Source of the DNA: JAFEDN01 sp963795715
GTDB taxonomy: Bacteria; Pseudomonadota; Gammaproteobacteria; Coxiellales; Coxiellaceae
NCBI GenBank assembly: GCA_963795715.1
Contig: CAWCIY010000003.1
Coordinates: 1,240,001-1,304,000, forward strand
Reading direction: 5' to 3'
Length of the DNA: 64,000 nucleotides
Shown here: piece by piece, positions 1 through 8,383 of the stretch
How the letters are laid out: the number at the start of each line of letters is the position of its first letter
Numbering within the stretch: position 1 is the first letter of the stretch
Notes under the pieces: model-generated
The model's database searches: none
Told to the model about the DNA's origin: nothing
Seen by the model: only the letters and a program-made list of their open reading frames with translations
Program-made: the position numbers and the translations under genes

Positions 1-827
1 TGCTCACTTATTATCTGGTTCCGTTAGTGTTTTTAACGCCTATTTTAATAAAGAATCAACTGTCTTTGAAAACGGAATACATACTGCTGCATCTGCTTCG
101 AGGTATGTTTGCTGCGGGATCTGTATTCTGTTTTTTCTACGCTTCACAAGCTGTGCCTTTGGGTGTCGCCAATTTGCTTTTCAACTGCTCGCCCATATTC
201 ATTCCATTGCTGAGCGTTTTATTTTTGAGCGAAAAAACTTCTAAAATAGTTTTATTAGGTATAGCCATTTCTGTGGTGGGTGTGATTACAGTGATTCATC
301 CTAAATTTGATAAAATATTAACTTTTGGTAATTATATCGGTCTTGCTTCAGGAATATTGATGGCTTTTGCACAGATAATGCTGCGTAGATTAGTTCAAGT
401 GAAAGAACCTACCGATCGCATTGTGTTCTATTTATATTCCAGTGCCGCTACTTTTTCGATCTTATTTATATTAGTCGAGCAGATTTGGGGTGGGCATCAG
501 CTTATAAAGATTCAAACGAATCAACATGCAATGTATGTTTATAGTTTACTACTCATTTTAGGAATAACCAGTTTGATCGCCCAGCGTATATTAACCATGG
601 CTTTTCAGTACATGCCTGCGGCTAAATTGGCGCCGTTTTTATATGTGAGTATCCCCATTTCAGGTTTTCTCGGATGGTTTTGTTGGGGTCAAGGGCTTAG
701 CGCCTGGTTTTATGCTGGTGGAGTCCTTATTTTGTTGGGAATGTTGATTATTGTTGTTGATCAAATGAAGGAGGCACGATGCGATACACTTTTGGTACGT
801 TCTTTAAAAACGGGAGAAATTCGGTGA
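1..827 (+). CDS. EamA/DMT-family transporter (5' end outside window)
   Basis: Hydrophobic protein with about nine to ten membrane segments, of the drug/metabolite transporter type (EamA-like), probably an inner-membrane exporter of a small metabolite. The frame is open to the first base of the window, so the N-terminus (roughly 20-30 residues compared with the usual ~290-300) is cut off; the GTG at 27 is internal. Two homologous halves are visible, each with a Pro/Gly-rich helix (for example PLGVANLLFNCSPIFIPLL and AKLAPFLYVSIPISGFLGW). Its stop codon overlaps the start of the aldo/keto reductase by four bases (GTGA), so it is probably the first visible gene of the biosynthetic operon that runs to 5942. 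The substrate is unknown; export of the pathway product is an inference from position. Confidence 0.8.
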   Translation, partial: LTYYLVPLVFLTPILIKNQLSLKTEYILLHLLRGMFAAGSVFCFFYASQAVPLGVANLLFNCSPIFIPLLSVLFLSEKTSKIVLLGIAISVVGVITVIHPKFDKILTFGNYIGLASGILMAFAQIMLRRLVQVKEPTDRIVFYLYSSAATFSILFILVEQIWGGHQLIKIQTNQHAMYVYSLLLILGITSLIAQRILTMAFQYMPAAKLAPFLYVSIPISGFLGWFCWGQGLSAWFYAGGVLILLGMLIIVVDQMKEARCDTLLVRSLKTGEIR

Positions 828-1882
828 AATTAGGTAAAACAAATATGCAGATTTCAAATTTGGGATTGGGTTGTATGTCAATGTCAGAGTTTTACGGCAA
901 ACCACTGGATGAAAAAACTGGCATCCAATTGATTGCTGAAGCTTATAAAAGAGGGATCAACCATTTTGATACTGCGGATGTTTATGGTTATGGTAGAAAT
1001 GAAATTCTAGTTGGTAAAGCGGTAGCTACTTTAATTAAGCAAGATGTCCCCAGAGAAAAACTAGTCATAGCCACTAAATGCGGTATTTTAAGAGATGAAT
1101 TTGATACTACCAAGCGTGGGGTAGATAATTCTTATGAATATATCAAATCAGCATGCGCCGCCAGTCTAAATCGATTAGGAAAAAATGTGGAATATATTGA
1201 CTTATTTTACATTCATCGAATTGCAAATAAGGGCGCTCAAATACAAGAAGCAATGAAAGCGATGGCCGAATTACTGGCTGCAGGCAAAATTAGAGCTGTG
1301 GGTCTATCGGAACCCAGTAGTGAAATCCTTATAGCAGCAAATAATGAATTACTGAAATTGACCCAAGGAAAACATCAAATAGCAGCCGTGCAATCTGAAT
1401 ATTCATTGTTGACGCGCGTTTCTGAAGAAAATGGTGTTTTAAAAACATGCCGGGAATTAGGTATAAGCTTTGTAGCTTACAGCCCGCTTTCACGCGCTTT
1501 ACTTACTGGAGAATTTGATACTCAATCTCTAGAAAAAGATGATTTTCGCAGATCTTTACCCCGTTTTCAGGAGGAAAATTTGGAACACAATAAAGCGATA
1601 GCAGCAAAAGTAAAACAAATAGCTGAAAAGAGAACTTGTACCACGGCGCAAGTCGCTTTAGCCTGGTTGATAGCGCAAGGAGTCTCACCTATTTTTGGAA
1701 CTACTAAGGAAGATAACCTCAAGTCTAATATTTTGGCTATGTCTTTGGAGCTCAGCGCGCAAGAATTGACTGAATTAAATAGCTTAGCTGGAGCAAAAGG
1801 GTTGCGTTATACCGAAACAGCTATGAAGGCTTATGGGTTTGACCAGGAAATTCATAATGAAGTTCCAAGATGTAAATTATAA
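824..1882 (+). CDS. aldo/keto reductase
   Basis: NAD(P)H-dependent oxidoreductase of the aldo/keto reductase family, TIM barrel, cytosolic, about 352 residues. Visible tetrad: Asp and Tyr in FDTADVYGYG (about residues 49 and 54), Lys in VIATKCG, His in YIDLFYIHR. The C-terminal cofactor loop (SPIFGTTKEDNL) is also typical. I place the start at GTG 824, preceded by GGGAG at 812-816. An upstream in-frame ATG at 779 would add 15 residues unlike the family and overlap the transporter further. The gene starts inside the transporter stop (GTGA) and ends 14 bases before the methyltransferase. It probably reduces a carbonyl in the product of the downstream ketosynthase or a precursor; that role is inferred from context only. 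Confidence 0.88.
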   Translation: MKLGKTNMQISNLGLGCMSMSEFYGKPLDEKTGIQLIAEAYKRGINHFDTADVYGYGRNEILVGKAVATLIKQDVPREKLVIATKCGILRDEFDTTKRGVDNSYEYIKSACAASLNRLGKNVEYIDLFYIHRIANKGAQIQEAMKAMAELLAAGKIRAVGLSEPSSEILIAANNELLKLTQGKHQIAAVQSEYSLLTRVSEENGVLKTCRELGISFVAYSPLSRALLTGEFDTQSLEKDDFRRSLPRFQEENLEHNKAIAAKVKQIAEKRTCTTAQVALAWLIAQGVSPIFGTTKEDNLKSNILAMSLELSAQELTELNSLAGAKGLRYTETAMKAYGFDQEIHNEVPRCKL

Positions 1883-1896
1883 CAAATGGTGACCCA

Positions 1897-2748
1897 ATGA
1901 AGTTACAATCAACAGCCATGATGAAAGAAGATAAACATTATATTTTACAGGTGGGTTCTGCAGGCAGTTCCAGATTGGATCTTTTGCAAGAGTTACACGC
2001 AAAATATAGTTTTGATTTATGGTGTAATATCAAACTGAAGCCAGGAGCGGTCATCCTTGATTTAGGTTGTGGAACAGGGACCATGACTCAATGGTTAGCT
2101 GAAAAATATCCTCAATGCAAAATTTTAGCCTTGGATAATAGTGCAGAGCAAATTCAAATGGCTCAAAGACGTATTCATAAGAAAAAAATCAATAACGTTG
2201 AGTTTATCAAGATTAATATAAACCATATCCATCAAATTCACAAAACCTTTAAGCGCATAGACATTATCTATGCTCGATATTTTTTGATTCATATTCAAAA
2301 TCCGGAATTGATACTTAAAGAATTAGTGCAGTTACTAAAGATTAAAGGTAGGATTATTTTAGAGGAACCGACGATGAGTACAGCCTTCTGTTATCCTTAT
2401 CGTCCTCATTATGAAAAATCTCGAAATTTGTTAGCGCAGTTAGCCAAAGTTCGTGGTTTAGATTTTGAGATAGGAGTCAAAGTGCAAGCTATGTTGCAAC
2501 AACTAGGATTGTCTATTGAAAGAAGCAATTTAATTCAACCTTTATTACGCTCACAGAGTGAAAAAAAATTATTATACATGCTTATGGAAGAGTCTGCCGA
2601 TGCCTATCGAGCAGAGAAACTTATTACTTCAGACGACCTTAAAGAAATGATAGCAGGTTTAAAGCATTTATTAGCAGAAGACATTGTTCTTATCGGTTTT
2701 CCACGTACTACTCAAATCTGTGCACGGAAAATCAAGGAAATTATATGA
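1897..2748 (+). CDS. class I SAM-dependent methyltransferase
   Basis: Rossmann-fold methyltransferase of 283 residues. Motif I is DLGCGTG at about residues 55-61, followed by an acidic residue after strand 2 (ILALDNS) and the post-I region VEFIKIN, with RIDIIYARYFLIHI as motif II. The C-terminal half is less conserved and should bind the acceptor. The most likely start is ATG 1897, though an ATG at 1918 is possible because the ribosome site is weak (GGTGA at 1889-1893). The last four bases (ATGA) are also the start of the HAD phosphatase gene, indicating translational coupling. Acceptor unknown; O-, C- or N-methylation of the carrier-bound or released product are all possible. Confidence 0.82.
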   Translation: MKLQSTAMMKEDKHYILQVGSAGSSRLDLLQELHAKYSFDLWCNIKLKPGAVILDLGCGTGTMTQWLAEKYPQCKILALDNSAEQIQMAQRRIHKKKINNVEFIKININHIHQIHKTFKRIDIIYARYFLIHIQNPELILKELVQLLKIKGRIILEEPTMSTAFCYPYRPHYEKSRNLLAQLAKVRGLDFEIGVKVQAMLQQLGLSIERSNLIQPLLRSQSEKKLLYMLMEESADAYRAEKLITSDDLKEMIAGLKHLLAEDIVLIGFPRTTQICARKIKEII

Positions 2749-3410
2749 GGAAGTATTTAGTTCTTTTTGATTTGGATGAGACTTTAATAACTTGTAAGAG
2801 CTTATTTGAAACTTACTTCCATTATTGTATTGCAATTTCGACCAGCTATCAGGAAGGACTTGCCCGATATAACCATGTGATTGATACTTTACACCAAATG
2901 CAGGGCAGAGTAGATCGTAATGAAATAAATAAATGGTTTTATCGAAATTTCCAAGGTATTTCTAAACAAAAAATGTCCCAGATAGCGAATGATTGGTTCC
3001 ACAAGAGTAAAAATAAACCTGGATTTTATAATAAAGTAGCAGTTAATGAGTTAATAGATCATCGGAATAATGGAGCAGAAATCATCATTGTTTCTGGTTC
3101 ATTTTATGAATGTGTTTCCTATATTTCCAACGAGTTAGAGGTATCCCATACTTTATGTATTCATTTGGAAGAAACTTCCGGAATATATACTGGTAATATT
3201 GCAGGTATCCAAACTATAGGTGAAGGGAAGTTATTAGCGGTAAAAAATTATTTGCAAAAATTGAATATAACAACCTATGGTAGTTATGCTTATGGAGATC
3301 ACGAAAGTGATTTATCTATCTTAGAATTTGCCGAAAATCCTGTCGTGGTTGGTAATAATGCTGTTCTAAAGCAAATTGCAGCGAAGCGAGGTTGGCGTGT
3401 TTTGAATTAA
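2745..3410 (+). CDS. HAD-IB family phosphatase (SerB-like)
   Basis: Haloacid dehalogenase superfamily hydrolase of 221 residues. Motif I FDLDETL places the nucleophile at Asp9 and the acid/base at Asp11; motif II is IIVSGSF; motif IV is YGDHESDLSIL. The helical cap between motifs I and II is typical of subclass IB (phosphoserine phosphatase-like). It probably dephosphorylates a small phosphomonoester. The start overlaps the methyltransferase stop (ATGA), and the acyl carrier protein follows 17 bases after the stop. The FkbH type (HAD-IIIC, which loads glyceryl units on carriers) was considered, but the motif I context does not match. Role in the pathway is inferred. Confidence 0.82.
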   Translation: MRKYLVLFDLDETLITCKSLFETYFHYCIAISTSYQEGLARYNHVIDTLHQMQGRVDRNEINKWFYRNFQGISKQKMSQIANDWFHKSKNKPGFYNKVAVNELIDHRNNGAEIIIVSGSFYECVSYISNELEVSHTLCIHLEETSGIYTGNIAGIQTIGEGKLLAVKNYLQKLNITTYGSYAYGDHESDLSILEFAENPVVVGNNAVLKQIAAKRGWRVLN

Positions 3411-3427
3411 CTTTAAGGAGAAATTTT

Positions 3428-3682
3428 ATGGATAATCAATTTCTGTCGCAATTTTCGGAACTAATCGAAGTTCCCCCAAATGAAATTCACTCTAATTATA
3501 ATCTTAAAAATAATGGCGCTTGGGATTCTCTTGCCAGTATTTGCACTATAGCCTTAGTTGATAAATGTTTTGGGGTGTTGTTAAATACAGAGGATTTACA
3601 AGAAGTCAACTATTTTTCAGATCTAGAATCCGTAATTAACCAAAAAATAAAAAGCAAGCAAGCAACTGGAGTGGAAAAATGA
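3428..3682 (+). CDS. stand-alone acyl carrier protein
   Basis: Small acidic protein of 84 residues with the carrier-protein pattern: a phosphopantetheine attachment Ser at about residue 34 in AWDSLASI, flanked by the first and second helices. It is preceded by a good ribosome site (AAGGAG at 3415-3420), which fixes the start at ATG 3428; an in-frame ATG at 3392 lies inside the phosphatase gene and lacks such a site. The motif is WDSL rather than the DSL(D/E) of fatty-acid AcpP, so it is probably a dedicated carrier. Its stop overlaps the KAS III start (ATGA at 3679). The Sfp-type transferase at 6868 is the likely activator. It should carry the acyl intermediate used by the neighbouring ketosynthase. 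Confidence 0.85.
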   Translation: MDNQFLSQFSELIEVPPNEIHSNYNLKNNGAWDSLASICTIALVDKCFGVLLNTEDLQEVNYFSDLESVINQKIKSKQATGVEK

Positions 3683-4656
3683 ACTGTCATCTGAAGGCAG
3701 TTAGCTATACGCTGCCAAAAAATAAACATACTTTAGCAATGTTGGCTGAGGAACAGCCCGATTGGAATGTGGCCAAAATAGCAGCCAAAACAGGTATTCA
3801 TGCTAGGTTTATCGCCGATGCAAATGAATATAGTTTGGATTTAGGTATTCAGGCTGCGCAAAAGTTATTAGAGCGGTACCCCGAAGAACGTGAAAATATC
3901 GACAGTTTAATTTTTTGTACCCAAACACCGCAATATTTAATTCCTACCAACGCCTGCATTATTCAGAATCGCCTAGGATTGTCTACCAACACCAGTGCTT
4001 TCGATATCAATTTGGGTTGCTCTGGATATGTTTACGCTTTAAGCGTTGCACAAGGTTTGGCTGTTTCTAATCAGGCAGAAAATATCTTGGTAATTACTGC
4101 GGATACTTATACTAAGTTAATTGCTAAAGACAATCGGCAGTTAAGAACCATTTTTGGCGATGGAGCCAGCGCCACTCTTGTTAAAAGAGATCAGCGCGCA
4201 GGTGGGATTGGCCGATTTTGTTTTTACACAGATGGTGGTGGTGCAGATAAATTGATATCCAGGAATAGTGGTCTAGCAGGAATCTGTTCTGGAAGGAGTT
4301 ATACTCCCGATTTAGAAATGGATGGTCCCGATATTTTTAATTTCACTCTGCGCTGCCTCCCGGATTTAATTGCTAAAACTTTAGAAAAAAATAATTTGAA
4401 GAAACAAGAAATTAATTATTGTATTTTCCATCAGGCTAATCAATATATGTTAGAAAGTTTGCGTGAAAAAATCGGTTTTTCCCAGGAACAATGTATCATC
4501 GATCTCAGCGATACCGGTAATACCGTATCCTCAACCATTCCTATTATTTTGAGCCGTCTATTTAGTAAGAATCTCATTCAGAAAAATGATCTGCTTCTTC
4601 TCGTGGGTTTTGGCGTCGGTTTATCTTGTGCAGCAACCGTGTTGAAATATACATGA
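3679..4656 (+). CDS. 3-oxoacyl-ACP synthase III-like ketosynthase
   Basis: Thiolase-fold enzyme of 325 residues in the KAS III (FabH-like) family. The Cys-His-Asn triad is visible: Cys114 in NLGCSGYVYAL, His251 in FHQANQYMLE, and Asn281 in GNTVSSTIP. It therefore should be competent for decarboxylative condensation or for acyl transfer from a carrier. The C-terminal GFGVGLSCAA loop is typical. It is translationally coupled to the ACP gene upstream (ATGA) and to the MFS gene downstream (ATGA at 4653). It lies in an accessory operon rather than a fab cluster, so a specialised secondary-metabolite role is more likely than housekeeping fatty-acid initiation; this is inference. Confidence 0.88.
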   Translation: MNCHLKAVSYTLPKNKHTLAMLAEEQPDWNVAKIAAKTGIHARFIADANEYSLDLGIQAAQKLLERYPEERENIDSLIFCTQTPQYLIPTNACIIQNRLGLSTNTSAFDINLGCSGYVYALSVAQGLAVSNQAENILVITADTYTKLIAKDNRQLRTIFGDGASATLVKRDQRAGGIGRFCFYTDGGGADKLISRNSGLAGICSGRSYTPDLEMDGPDIFNFTLRCLPDLIAKTLEKNNLKKQEINYCIFHQANQYMLESLREKIGFSQEQCIIDLSDTGNTVSSTIPIILSRLFSKNLIQKNDLLLLVGFGVGLSCAATVLKYT

Positions 4657-5942
4657 CAATAATAAAAATTAAATCTTTATTGTTTTGTGGCATTGGTGAA
4701 TTTTTGAGTATGTATGATTTTACCGTGTACGCTTTTTTAGCGCCTATTTTCGAAAAGTTATTTTTTCCAACAGTAGCATCACAATGGCAGTTGCCATTGG
4801 TTTTTTCTATCTTTTTCCTAGGATTCTTAGCAAGACCCATCGGTGCATGGATATTTGGCCATTATGGCGACACCCGTGGCAATATTAATACTTTATCATG
4901 GACTATCATATTAATTGGACTGCCGACTTTTTTATTGATCTTTCTACCGGTTTACCATTCTTGGGGTTGGGTGGCGCCTGTGTTATTACTGATTTTTCGC
5001 ATCACCCAAGGAATTGCTGTGGGCGGAGAGTTTACTGGTTCAATACTTTTTCTGTCTCGAGTAGCCAGCAGCCATAATGGTGGTTTTATCTGTAGTTTCA
5101 GCTGGACCGGAGCGTTGCTAGGCACTTTATCAGCATTATTATCTGTATCCTTTTTATATCAATTTTTGTCTGAACAAACCCTACTGACGATTGGATGGCG
5201 TATTCCTTTTATTTTTGGGTCTGTTGCTTTAATTATAGGTATTTATATTAGATTCAAACTAGTTCGAAAAATAGATGATAAATTATTGGTTATGAACAAC
5301 GAACTGCTACCTATTTTAAGTGTGTTGGCGCAAAAGAAAAAATTTCTTTATCTGATGGCGATTAACGCGCAATTGGCGGTTTTGAGTTATTTTACGATAA
5401 TTTATTTCCCAGTTTTTGCCGTTAAATTCTTATCAGTGAGTAGTCTGTTTTCTTTAAGATTATCCATTATCTCTTTAACAATATTAATTCTAATGGTTCC
5501 TATTTTTGGGATTGTAAGCGATAGAATAACCAGTCAGCGGCTATTATGTTTTTCTTCGGGTGGGTTAATTTTACTTGTGGCGCCTATTTTTTTCTTATTT
5601 GTTACCAAAACATTCGTATCTATTATTTTAGGCCAAGCACTGCTGCTGGCTTTATGTGCTATGGCTATGGCTGCAATACCCAACTTAATGATTGAATTAA
5701 ATGCTGCGAAAAATCGTTATACTGCCATTTCGGTCCCTTATAATATTACTTACTGTCTCTTAGGAGGCAGTACTCCATTAATAATAACCTTATTAATACA
5801 CTTTACTGGCACACCTTTTGCGGCCATAGTTCCTTTGCTGCTGACCAGTGTAATTACTTTCTGGGTGGTAAAAGGACGGACAATAGAGCATGCATTAATG
5901 ACCTCGGGGCCATCATTGCACAGCAGGGTTGAGCAACTGTAA
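4653..5942 (+). CDS. MFS transporter, MHS (ProP-like) type
   Basis: Integral inner-membrane protein of about 429 residues with twelve predicted membrane helices. The N-terminal YDFTVYAFLAPIF, the loop-2 signature RPIGAWIFGHYGDTRG and GGEFTGS are characteristic of the metabolite:H+ symporter branch (proline/betaine, citrate, alpha-ketoglutarate carriers). I choose ATG 4653, which overlaps the KAS III stop (ATGA), rather than the ATG at 4626 inside that gene. It is last in the operon; it could import a precursor or export a product. Its 3' end overlaps the convergent LD-carboxypeptidase gene by 30 bases. Confidence 0.85.
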   Translation: MTIIKIKSLLFCGIGEFLSMYDFTVYAFLAPIFEKLFFPTVASQWQLPLVFSIFFLGFLARPIGAWIFGHYGDTRGNINTLSWTIILIGLPTFLLIFLPVYHSWGWVAPVLLLIFRITQGIAVGGEFTGSILFLSRVASSHNGGFICSFSWTGALLGTLSALLSVSFLYQFLSEQTLLTIGWRIPFIFGSVALIIGIYIRFKLVRKIDDKLLVMNNELLPILSVLAQKKKFLYLMAINAQLAVLSYFTIIYFPVFAVKFLSVSSLFSLRLSIISLTILILMVPIFGIVSDRITSQRLLCFSSGGLILLVAPIFFLFVTKTFVSIILGQALLLALCAMAMAAIPNLMIELNAAKNRYTAISVPYNITYCLLGGSTPLIITLLIHFTGTPFAAIVPLLLTSVITFWVVKGRTIEHALMTSGPSLHSRVEQL

Positions 5943-6839
5943 AAAGCCATTGTCTGTATCTAATTGCACCTCTGCACCTATGGGAAAGGTATACATTTCA
6001 GGCTGATGTCCAAAGGTCATATTTACTAAAACCGGGATAGCTAAATCCTGAGCATAACGTTGTTGCACTTCCAAAAGCGTGAAAGAATTTGGCGTGCGTT
6101 CGGGGCAGTCATTAAAACGCCCAAAGATCAGCCCTTTTATTTGGCCCAAAATGTTAGCCAATTTCAATTGCATTAACATTCTATCAATTCGATAAACATC
6201 TTCATGCACATCTTCCAAAAATAAAATTTTGTTAGACCAATCTTGCGGTAAGTAATTTGAACCAATGAGGGAAGATAATACACTTAAATTCCCGCCGATC
6301 AATTCGCCTTGGGCTTTGCCTTCTTTTAAGATATTATTCTCAGATTTGTCTGTTAAAAACCTGTATTGAGAAGAATTCCCTAAAAATAAAATTTCTTGCA
6401 AAGAATGATGGGTAATGTCTGGCCAAGTTATAGCAGCGCTGGGGCCGTGAAAAGTCACTAAGCCGGTTTGTTGATGAATAGCAATGAGTAAGGCTGTTAA
6501 ATCGCTAAATCCAATGACTACTTTTGGATTGGCGGCGATCAAATTCCAGTTTAATAAAGGTAATAATCGTGCGCAGCCGTAGCCGCCCCTGACCGTGAAA
6601 ATGCCCTTAATTTTTTCTTCCTTAAAAGCCTGATGAAGTGTATGCACAATTTCAGCTGCTGAGGCTGCAAAGTAGCCGTCACCTTGATCATTTTTAGTGA
6701 GATCAATCACTTTTAGTCCTGTAGCTTCCAAGCGTTGCTTGCTTTGTTTGATTTTGTCTTCACTGGCAGCGAAAGCGGGGGTTATTAGCGCTACGTGATC
6801 GCCTTGTTGCAGACGCTTTGGTAAGATAGTTTTTTTCAT
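5913..6839 (-). CDS. ldcA: LD-carboxypeptidase (muramoyltetrapeptide carboxypeptidase, S66)
   Basis: Serine peptidase of family S66, 308 residues, which removes the terminal D-Ala from murein tetrapeptides during peptidoglycan recycling in the cytoplasm. The nucleophile is Ser112 in GFSDLTAL; the Glu is in FLEDVHEDVYRIDRML, and the His is in FGHQPEMYTFPIG. The VRGGYG motif is present. It is convergent with the MFS gene (30-base overlap) and divergent from the phosphopantetheinyl transferase, with only 28 bases between the two starts. The LdcA role is well supported; a microcin-immunity role (MccF-like branch of the same family) is an alternative that cannot be excluded by eye. Confidence 0.85.
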   Translation of the reverse strand: MKKTILPKRLQQGDHVALITPAFAASEDKIKQSKQRLEATGLKVIDLTKNDQGDGYFAASAAEIVHTLHQAFKEEKIKGIFTVRGGYGCARLLPLLNWNLIAANPKVVIGFSDLTALLIAIHQQTGLVTFHGPSAAITWPDITHHSLQEILFLGNSSQYRFLTDKSENNILKEGKAQGELIGGNLSVLSSLIGSNYLPQDWSNKILFLEDVHEDVYRIDRMLMQLKLANILGQIKGLIFGRFNDCPERTPNSFTLLEVQQRYAQDLAIPVLVNMTFGHQPEMYTFPIGAEVQLDTDNGFLQLLNPAVQ

Positions 6840-6867
6840 TCAAATATCTTAAAGAATTATCCATAAA

Positions 6868-7527
6868 ATGAGTAGCATTATTTGGCGAAATGAACTGCCC
6901 TCCCTGATCCATAGGAATGAGGTGCATATTTGGAAAGCGGATTTATCACAGTGGCAGCCCTCTGCTGTGGAGATCCTATCCGCAGAAGAAAAACATCGGG
7001 GTGAGAAATTTGTACGGCTAGAACATCAGCGCCGTTTTATGTTAGCCAGGAGCTTCCTGCGTCAAATTTTAGCAAGATATTTAGGCTTAAAACCAGCTCA
7101 GATTTGTTTCCGGGAGAATAAAAACGGCAAAATTTATTTGGAAGATTATTCGCAGTTACAATTTAATTTGTCCCACTCTCAAGGCCTAGCTTTATATGCA
7201 GTGAATATGGAAAATGATATCGGGGTAGATTTGGAATGGGTCAATCCAAATTTGACTGTTCAGCCTTTGTTGGAACGTTTTTTTTCTGCGGCAGAGCGGC
7301 AATCGGTTCTGGACTTGCCCAGCTCACAACAACTTTTCGCTTTTTATCAGCTTTGGACGCGTAAAGAAGCCAGCTTAAAAGCGTTGGGAATTGGTTTAAG
7401 CGGTCTCACAAGCCCAAATTTGCAGCTACCGCAAGCTATAAACTTGGAGCTGGAGTCAAATTTTGCTGCGGCTCTATCACGCACAGGGCAAGATGTTCAA
7501 AAGTCAAAAATATTATACTTCAGTTAG
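6868..7527 (+). CDS. Sfp-type 4'-phosphopantetheinyl transferase
   Basis: Protein of 219 residues that should transfer phosphopantetheine from CoA to carrier proteins. Family motifs are visible: the N-terminal RRFMLARSFLRQILARYLG, FNLSHSQGLALYAV, the Mg-binding IGVDLEW, FFSAAERQ, and FYQLWTRKEASLKALG. The length is a little shorter than average (about 220-240) but all core motifs are present. It is separated from the ACP operon by the LD-carboxypeptidase gene, yet close enough to suggest that it activates the carrier at 3428. It is followed by the tRNA cluster after a short spacer. Confidence 0.88.
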   Translation: MSSIIWRNELPSLIHRNEVHIWKADLSQWQPSAVEILSAEEKHRGEKFVRLEHQRRFMLARSFLRQILARYLGLKPAQICFRENKNGKIYLEDYSQLQFNLSHSQGLALYAVNMENDIGVDLEWVNPNLTVQPLLERFFSAAERQSVLDLPSSQQLFAFYQLWTRKEASLKALGIGLSGLTSPNLQLPQAINLELESNFAAALSRTGQDVQKSKILYFS

Positions 7528-7546
7528 GTGTTTTTTTTCTCGCCAG

Positions 7547-7575
7547 TTGACATTAGTAATTAGTTAGGCGAAAAT
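7547..7575 (+). promoter_or_regulatory. probable sigma-70 promoter of the tRNA/secE-nusG unit
   Basis: A perfect -35 hexamer TTGACA at 7547-7552, a 17-base spacer and a -10-like GAAAAT at 7570-7575 lie about 20 bases before the first tRNA. The -35 match and its position are seen directly; activity is inferred. Confidence 0.55.
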
Positions 7576-7592
7576 ATCCGGCTTGATTTCGT

Positions 7593-7674
7593 GGAGGGGT
7601 TCCCGAGCGGTCAAAGGGATCAGACTGTAAATCTGACGGCTCTGCCTTCGAAGGTTCGAATCCTTCCCCCTCCA
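7593..7674 (+). tRNA. tRNA-Tyr (GTA)
   Basis: Class II cloverleaf with a long variable arm. Acceptor GGAGGGG pairs with CCCCTCC, the anticodon loop contains GTA, and the T arm GGTTCGAATCC is intact. The 3' CCA is not encoded. Confidence 0.93.
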
Positions 7675-7698
7675 AAAGTTGCGGGTTCGCATAACTTT

Positions 7699-7769
7699 GC
7701 GGGTGTAGTTCAATGGTAGAACTTCAGCCTTCCAAGCTGATAGCGTGGGTTCGATTCCCATCACCCGCT
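7699..7769 (+). tRNA. tRNA-Gly (TCC)
   Basis: Cloverleaf with acceptor GCGGGTG pairing with CACCCGC, anticodon TCC at 7731-7733 and T loop GGTTCGATTCC. CCA is not encoded. Confidence 0.93.
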
Positions 7770-7791
7770 TCGAAATGCTAGGGTTAATTTG

Positions 7792-7867
<76 letters not shown>

Positions 7868-7876
7868 AGGAATCGT

Positions 7877-7952
7877 AGGTCAGTAGCTCAATTGGCAGAG
7901 CGGCGGTCTCCAAAACCGCAGGTTGGGGGTTCGAGACCCTCCTGGCCTGCCA
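7877..7952 (+). tRNA. tRNA-Trp (CCA)
   Basis: Cloverleaf with acceptor AGGTCAG pairing with CTGGCCT (one G-U), anticodon CCA at 7910-7912, and encoded 3' CCA. It directly precedes secE, as in many gammaproteobacteria. Confidence 0.93.
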
Positions 7953-7992
7953 ATGTATAAGGTGATTTGTAAAGGCATGAAAGGAAAAGTAA

Positions 7993-8376
7993 ATGTTACC
8001 GCAAAAATCGGTACGACCTTCAAGTGGTTTAGACCGCTTGAAATGGTTGCTTATTTTAGTACTGCTATTAGCAGGTATTTGTGGCGAATTTTTATTTTGC
8101 GCAAGTACGCTTGGGCCGATTCGTGCCGCCATTGGCATTGTTTGGTTAGCGGTTTTAGTGGCTATTGCCTTGTGGACTGCCCAAGGGCAGAAAGCGTGGA
8201 CATTTATTAAAGCAGCCCGCGTAGAATTACGAAAAGTAGTTTGGCCAACGCGGCAAGAAACCACGCAAACCACATTGGTGGTGATGGCCATGGTGGTTGT
8301 GACCGCCTTAGTGTTATGGGGTTTAGATACCTTATTTTTTTGGGCCATGAGTTTAGTGACCGGCCAAAGAGGTTAA
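7993..8376 (+). CDS. secE: preprotein translocase subunit SecE
   Basis: Inner-membrane subunit of the SecYEG channel, 127 residues with three membrane helices as in the long enterobacterial form. The conserved cytoplasmic amphipathic stretch before the last helix, ARVELRKVVWPTRQET, is diagnostic. ATG 7993 is preceded by AAGGA. nusG follows seven bases after the stop, the universal secE-nusG pairing. Confidence 0.93.
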   Translation: MLPQKSVRPSSGLDRLKWLLILVLLLAGICGEFLFCASTLGPIRAAIGIVWLAVLVAIALWTAQGQKAWTFIKAARVELRKVVWPTRQETTQTTLVVMAMVVVTALVLWGLDTLFFWAMSLVTGQRG

Positions 8377-8383
8377 GATAAGT

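Noticed and set aside
2745..4656. HAD + ACP + KAS III as a tetronate (FkbH) system
   Set aside because: The HAD has subclass IB motifs (FDLDETL with a helical cap), not the FkbH HAD-IIIC pattern, and no acyltransferase of the tetronate type is present.
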